Origin: Prunus persica
Taxonomy: Eukaryota; Streptophyta; Magnoliopsida; Rosales; Rosaceae
Reading direction: 5' to 3'
NCBI RefSeq assembly: GCF_000346465.2
Contig: NC_034016.1
Coordinates: 10,348,936-10,412,935, forward strand
Length of the DNA stretch: 64,000 nucleotides
This document shows positions 58,783 to 64,000 of this stretch, piece after piece. The translations under genes and the position numbers were made by a program. The stretch's first letter is position 1; the number at the start of each line of letters is the position of its first letter. The notes below the pieces were generated by a model that had not been told where the DNA came from, did not search any database, and worked only from the letters and a program-made list of their open reading frames with translations.

Positions 58783-61634
58783 TGTGACAGGACCCGATCC
58801 CAATTCCACTTTGAAATTCGAACCAAGTCCTGTGCGTGTCCGACACCTAGCGAATGTCGGGCACAAATGACCTTTTACCCTTCCTGTTACAATTACTATT
58901 AAAACTTCCCTTAGACTCCTGCTGAAAATTCGGCAGAGTCTCCCCTGTATTTTGTCCAAACCCAAAAATTTTCACCTCCTAAACAAACAATAATCTTTAC
59001 ACCAACTGCCAGAATAAGTCAACCAAACATTCACCAGTTCTGGTTCTCCAGTCCACAAGATAGCAGAGCAGTTACTAACTATTTACAAGAATTTAAGTAT
59101 TTTACAACAAAATCCTACATTTCATGGGTGGCGCGGGAGCTAGGAGTGGCCCGTGGTGGATTCCTGTGCACTTCTACTGCCTGGAGGCGAAAAATAATTT
59201 GAAAGTGTGAGTGGACAAAAATAACGTTCTCAAAACAATTTATAAACATAGTAACCCCCGTTGTAAAAATGAATAGGTATGTAAATCTGAAGTTCGACTG
59301 TATTCAAATACAGGGCATTCAAAAAAAACATGTATATGTATATGTATACGTATCTATACAGATGTGAAACATGCACGAATATCAAGAAAACTAGTATAAA
59401 ATGACTGAAAGCAATAATTACATAAAAGCACTAAAATTCTTTTAAAACTACCACCTAAATGTACCCCTGTAAATCCGTCAATTCCCCTGGAAGGTCTCGG
59501 CGACACACAATCTGTCCGAGCCGCAAACTGGCAGGATTCAGGGGACTATGGTCAGCCTGATCCGCTGGCAGGTCTCGATGACACCAAGTCGACTCGAGCC
59601 GCTCTGGCAAGATACAGGGGACTGTAGTCAGCCTGATCCGCAATCCTGGTAGGTCTCGAGGACACAGAGTCAGCCGAGCCGCAAATCCTGGCAGGTCTCG
59701 GGACACCAAGTCTGCCGAGCCGCAAATCCTGGCACTCACGGTCCGAGCGTCCCCGAAACTCGTGAGGCAATGTCAAGTGCACTGACAGAACTGTAAACAG
59801 ACTGGATGTCCGTAGACATCGGTCCATCTGAGGGTAATCATCAAATAAAAATGGGTACGTGGTGGTTTTAAAAATAAATAACTTTAGGAAAATGTGATTA
59901 ATAACTGTAATCTAACATTATGCTGCTATCTCATTTGATTTAGACCTCAAACTCTGTTTCTATAACTTTTAGCATGTGACTGAGCAGCATGAAATTATAG
60001 AAATATCACGGTACTAATCAAGCTCGGAAACTTTCAATAAAACTTATTCAAAATCAAATAATAAAATTCATGCATATAAACTTATTTATAAAATCGTTTG
60101 TATAAACTTATTTATAGAAAATCATTTATGAAAGAAAGGTCCACTCACTGCTGGTCCGAGCTAGCTGGACCCTTTGAAGGTCCCTCCTGAGGTTTTGCCG
60201 GTCCTCTGGTGCCTGATTACCCATAAAGATTAAATTAATAAAACTGCTCAATAAAAGAATTAAATTAAACACCCTGCCCCCGGCTCCTAGAAATGCGTGT
60301 ACTCATTTTAAAGTCACTCCTATGCCCACTTTAGCCTTTCAGACAATTAGAACGGCCTTAAAAGACCTGAAGCTGTTCCAAGCGATAAACTGTCAAACCG
60401 GCCGATCCGGAACCTCGTGGGGTCCACGATCTCCGATGGCCAATCTGGGATTCTCTAAAGGTTCCTTACAGAGAAAGACCCATGTCCTGCGAGTTTGGTC
60501 CAAAACGGACGGTCGGATTAGCCAAAATTGCATTATCGCTTAAAAATCCAAACTCTAGCCCTAGGGTTCACGATTTCGGAGTATACGGGACTCCGATTCG
60601 CAATCCGTCGTATCCTACACGATCCTGAAATCATGTAAAATGACATATCTGAATTTGGGTGCGATCCAACGGCTCGACGACACTGCACCCAAGGATCGCG
60701 AAATATGGAAAATCTGTTCGGGGCTCAAACGGACTCCAAATCGAGATCCGCGAAATCCTACGCGCTCGAGACAACACGAGGATCGCAAAACTACTCAAAG
60801 TCACTTCACTGCCCTCATCCACGCGCCGCCACACGCGCGGGCAGTTTGGGTGTCCAAAGCGATACCGGCTCGCTGGAAAATCTCAAAACCAAGGCTCCAA
60901 ACTCCTATCCTCGGTAAAACACCCCATTTGGAGCCACTTTTGTTCTTGGACATACCCTAAAAAGTGGCCGGAAACGGCCGATCGCAGAGGCTGAAGTTCG
61001 GCCAATTTTCAATTCGAAAATCGAGTGATCTACGGCTAAAATCGATGAAAATCTAACCAACCAACAGCTAGAGCATGAAAAATAGGTGAGAATCCATACC
61101 TTACTCGAAAGATTTGGTTGAGAATTGAGGGAGAACGAAGGGTCTGAAAATCGGGCGAAAACCGGTCGGAAATCTCGATTTTCCGGCCAGTTCCGGTCGG
61201 CCCAAGGGCGGAGAAGGGTCGGGAAAGGACGGCGGGGCCGAGGCGGTTCCGATGGTACCAACGCTGACGATCGGGACGGCCTGTGGTGGTGGCTGTGTTG
61301 AGCGGAAGGGGAGGGGGCGCGGGTCGCGCGACGGGAGGAGAGAGAGAGGAGAGAGAGAGAGGAAAAGGTATAAAAATCTGACTTTGTCCAAATTACCATT
61401 TTGCCCTTCACTGTATTTTGGCAGTATTTTCTTCGTTACAACTCCGATTCGAGTCCACTCCGTGTCTACGGACTCGTTTCGTCGTGCGCTACGTAACGGC
61501 GTAAGCAGAATTGCCAAATTCTTTCTCGGTCAAAAAGTCAACTTTTTCCCTATTTCATAATGTGAGGGCAAAATCGTCTTTCTTCTAGAATAAATTAATA
61601 CTAATTTTAGGATATTTTGTTTTGGGTTATTACA
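58783..61634 (-). mobile_element. 3' LTR of a Tekay/Del-type gypsy element
   Basis: On the minus strand it starts TGTAATAACCCAAAAC (61,634), directly after a polypurine tract, and ends GGGTCCTGTCACA (58,783), giving about 2.85 kb. It has a GC-rich middle, a GA-rich region near 61,330-61,370 and a minisatellite at 59,455-59,760. GGGAT (58,778-58,782) would be the target repeat; its partner lies outside the window. Confidence 0.8.
59455..59760. repeat. Minisatellite in the Tekay-type LTR
   Basis: GGCAGGTCTCG, then GACACCAAGTC, GCCGAGCCGCAAATCC and CAGGGGACT blocks recur five or so times in imperfect, partly higher-order order. Stops are rare across it, producing a spurious minus-strand ORF. 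Confidence 0.7.
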
Positions 61635-61652
61635 ATCTATCCCCCTTAAAGA
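61635..61652 (-). other. Polypurine tract of the Tekay-type element
   Basis: On the minus strand, CTTTAAGGGGGATAGAT immediately precedes the LTR start TGTAATA. This is the normal plus-strand priming site layout. Confidence 0.8.
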
Positions 61653-61681
61653 AAATTTCATCCTTGAAATTTACATACCTA

Positions 61682-64000
61682 TTACTTGAAGAGGTAAGGG
61701 TACTGTTCCCGCATCTGGTCCTCAGATTCCCATGTGGCCTCTTCCACAGTATGGCTCCTCCATAGGACCTTCACAAGTGGAATCTCCCTCGAACGCAAAA
61801 CTTGCATCTTTCGATCTAAAATCTAAACTGGTTGCTCGACATAAGTCAAATCTTCTTGTAGCTCTATCGGTTGTTCCTCCTGCACATGGGAAGATCCGAA
61901 ATATACTTCCGAAGCATCGAGACATGGAACACGTCGTGCAACCGAGACAAATCTGGAGGTAAAGCAAGTCTATAAGCTACTGGACCTACACGCTCCACAA
62001 TCTCATAAGGTCCAATACAGCGAGGACTTAGTTTTCCTCGCCTTCCAAACCTTACTACGCCCTTCCAAGGCGATAATTTCAGGAACACCCAGTCTCCAAC
62101 CTCAAACTGGAGGTCCTTCCTTCTGTTATCTGCATAGCTCTTTTGTCTGTCCTGGGCCGTTTTCAGTCGTTCTCGAATTATTTTCACCTGTTCCTTCGTT
62201 CGTTCGACGTCATCTGCCACTTCCAATCGGTGCTCACCTACTTCATCCCAATAAAATGGAGTTCTGCACTGTTTCCCATATAAGGCATCAAATGGAGACA
62301 TTCTGATACTTGCCTGGTAGCTGTTATTATAAGCAAACTCCATCAGTGGCAATTTCTCGTCCCAGTCTTCTCGAAACTGTAATGCACAAGCTCTCAACAT
62401 GTCTTCCAAAGTCTGAATCGTCCTCTCAGACTGACCGTCTGTCTGAGGATGAAAAGCAGTGCTGAACTGTAACTGGGTTCCAAAAGCTTCATGCAACTTT
62501 GTCCAAAATCGGGAGGTAAACCATGGATCTCTATCAGAAGTGATAGAAACTGGCACCCCATGAAGTCGTACTATCTCATCAATGAAGAGCTTGGCCAACT
62601 TATTTAACGTGTAGTTTGCTCTTACCGGTAGGAAATGAGCAGACTTCGTGGGTCGATCCACAATCACCCACACTCCATCGTGCTTATTCCGTGTTCGGGG
62701 AAGCTTGAACACGAAATCCATGGTCAGATGCTCCCACTTCCATTCAGGAATTGGATGTGGTTGTAACAGCCCAGAAGGTTTCTGTCGTTCTGCTTTCACC
62801 TGCTGACAAATCAAGCACTTTCTTACATACTCTGCTATCTCCTTCTTCATGAAAGGCCACCAGTAGTGCTCCCTCAAAGTATGGTACATTTTAGTACTCC
62901 CAGGGTGCATGGCAAAAGCAGAGCTGTGGGCCTCTTCGAGGATTTCCCTCTTTAGAGCTTCATCGTGAGGAACATACAATCTGGTACCCACCATCAAAGC
63001 TCCATCATTCCTCACTGAACAATCTGTCCTATCACCACTCTCCACTTCTGCTCATAGGGTGCACATCAAAGGATCCTCTGCTTGAGCTGCTATTATTCGT
63101 TCCACCAACACTGGTCGTACCTGGATAGTAGCTAACAATGCTCCCTGCTCATCCACACCCAGCTCAATTCTGAGTTTTCTCAGTTCAATCATCAATGGTA
63201 CATATCTCCCTCGGAGACAAGCTACTGAGCCAGAAGATTTCCTGCTGAGTGCATCAGCTACCACATTAGCTCTCCCCGGATGGTGCTCAATGGTACAATC
63301 ATAGTCTTTGATCAGCTCTAGCCATCTTCTCTGCCTTAAATTCAGCTCCTTCTGAGTGAATAAATACTTCAAACTCTTATGGTCTGTAAAAATCTGACAT
63401 GTGGCTCCATACAGGTAGTGCCTCCAAATCTTCAAAGCAAACACAACCGCTGCCAGCTCCAAATCATGAACAGGGTAATTCATCTCATGCTTCTTTAACT
63501 GTCTGGAAGCATAAGCGATCACCCGACCATGCTGCATCAGTACACATCCCAGTCCCTGTTGGGAGGCATCACTGTAGATAACGAAGCTGCCACTATCATC
63601 TGGAAGCGTCAACACTGGAGCAGTGGTTAACCTGGTTTTGAGCTCGTTAAAGCTTTTCTCACACTCATCTGACCATTCAAACTTAACTCCCTTTCTTGTC
63701 AAACGAGTGAGAGGCGCCGCTATAGTAAAAAAACCTTCCACAAAGCGGCGATAATAACCGGCTAATCCAAGAAAACTTCGTACCTCAGTAACACTGGTTG
63801 GTTGTGGCCAATTCACTACTGCCTCAACCTTCTGGGGATCAACGTAAACGCCTTCTGCAGAGATGACATGCCCCAAGAAATTCACTCTATCTAGCCAGAA
63901 TTGGCACTTACTGAATTTAGCAAACAATTTCTTCCTTCTCAGAGTCTTTAGTACCAGTTCCAAATGCTTCATGTGTGCCTTCTGACTCTTGGAATACACC
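61682..64000 (-). pseudogene. Ty3/gypsy pol (RT C-terminal part, RNase H, integrase, chromodomain), broken
   Basis: The minus strand enters the window within RT ([20 protein letters not shown]), then RNase H ([27 protein letters not shown]), then the integrase HHCC zinc domain (HPGSTKMYHTLREHYWW; CLICQQVK), the catalytic core with the D, D and E residues (WVIVDR; ITSDRDPW; TDGQSERTIQ), a GPYEIVERVGPVAYRL motif, and a chromodomain (IPLVKVLWRSHTVEEATWES). This order and the C-terminal chromodomain mark the chromovirus Tekay/Del group. Defects: TGA at 63,052-63,054 between RNase H and integrase, a frame change near 61,890, and a TAG before the chromodomain. The natural stop is at 61,682-61,684. 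Confidence 0.87.

Overview
This is nuclear DNA of a eudicot plant. The genes are split by many short GT-AG introns, four of the five recognisable gene families are ordinary plant housekeeping genes, and most of the rest is transposable element: Ty3/gypsy (Tekay/Del type), Copia, MULE, MITE, LINE and SINE. I cannot fix the species from sequence alone. No rRNA, tRNA or CRISPR was recognised.

Layout. 0-2.1 kb: decayed gypsy gag/protease remains. 2.8-9.7 kb (minus): a 20-exon threonyl-tRNA synthetase gene, open throughout but with unusual substitutions. 9.9-11.3 kb: MITEs. 11.7-16.6 kb (plus): a 7-exon gene for a protein with five KH domains. 17.85-29.20 kb: one solo gypsy LTR (TSD CTAGT) split by a 7,953-bp MULE at 20,979-28,931, which has a perfect 9-bp TSD and terminal inverted repeats of about 400 bp. 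The MULE carries a complete-looking, intron-containing copy of the Mediator subunit gene MED7, stopped by one nonsense codon. 29.7-31.6 kb (minus): a costars-family gene. 32-35 kb: LTR debris. 36.5-39.3 kb (minus): a chloroplast circularly permuted GTPase (DAR/YlqF type). 39.7-42.1 kb: a cluster of MITEs sitting in TA tracts. 42.2-43.1 kb (minus): an intronless, broken XRCC3-like copy. 43.2-56.7 kb: remains of a Ulp1-protease MULE, cut by a solo LTR (TSD ATATT) and by a complete gag-only LTR element (50,302-56,308, TSD CACGC). 56.7-64.0 kb: a plus-strand gypsy LTR cut by a minus-strand Tekay-type element whose 3' LTR, polypurine tract, chromodomain, integrase, RNase H and partial RT are in the window.

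The four apparently intact host genes (ThrRS, KH protein, costars, DAR GTPase) serve translation, RNA binding, actin-linked signalling and chloroplast ribosome assembly and do not form a functional cluster. The most unusual object is the MED7-bearing MULE. Both its long TIRs carry the same promoter-like sequence, GA/CT-rich leader and 5' splice site, so each end could start a spliced transcript running inward. A second, smaller theme is a two-copy gene fragment (25.2 kb and 47.6 kb) that links this MULE to the Ulp1-type MULE remains.
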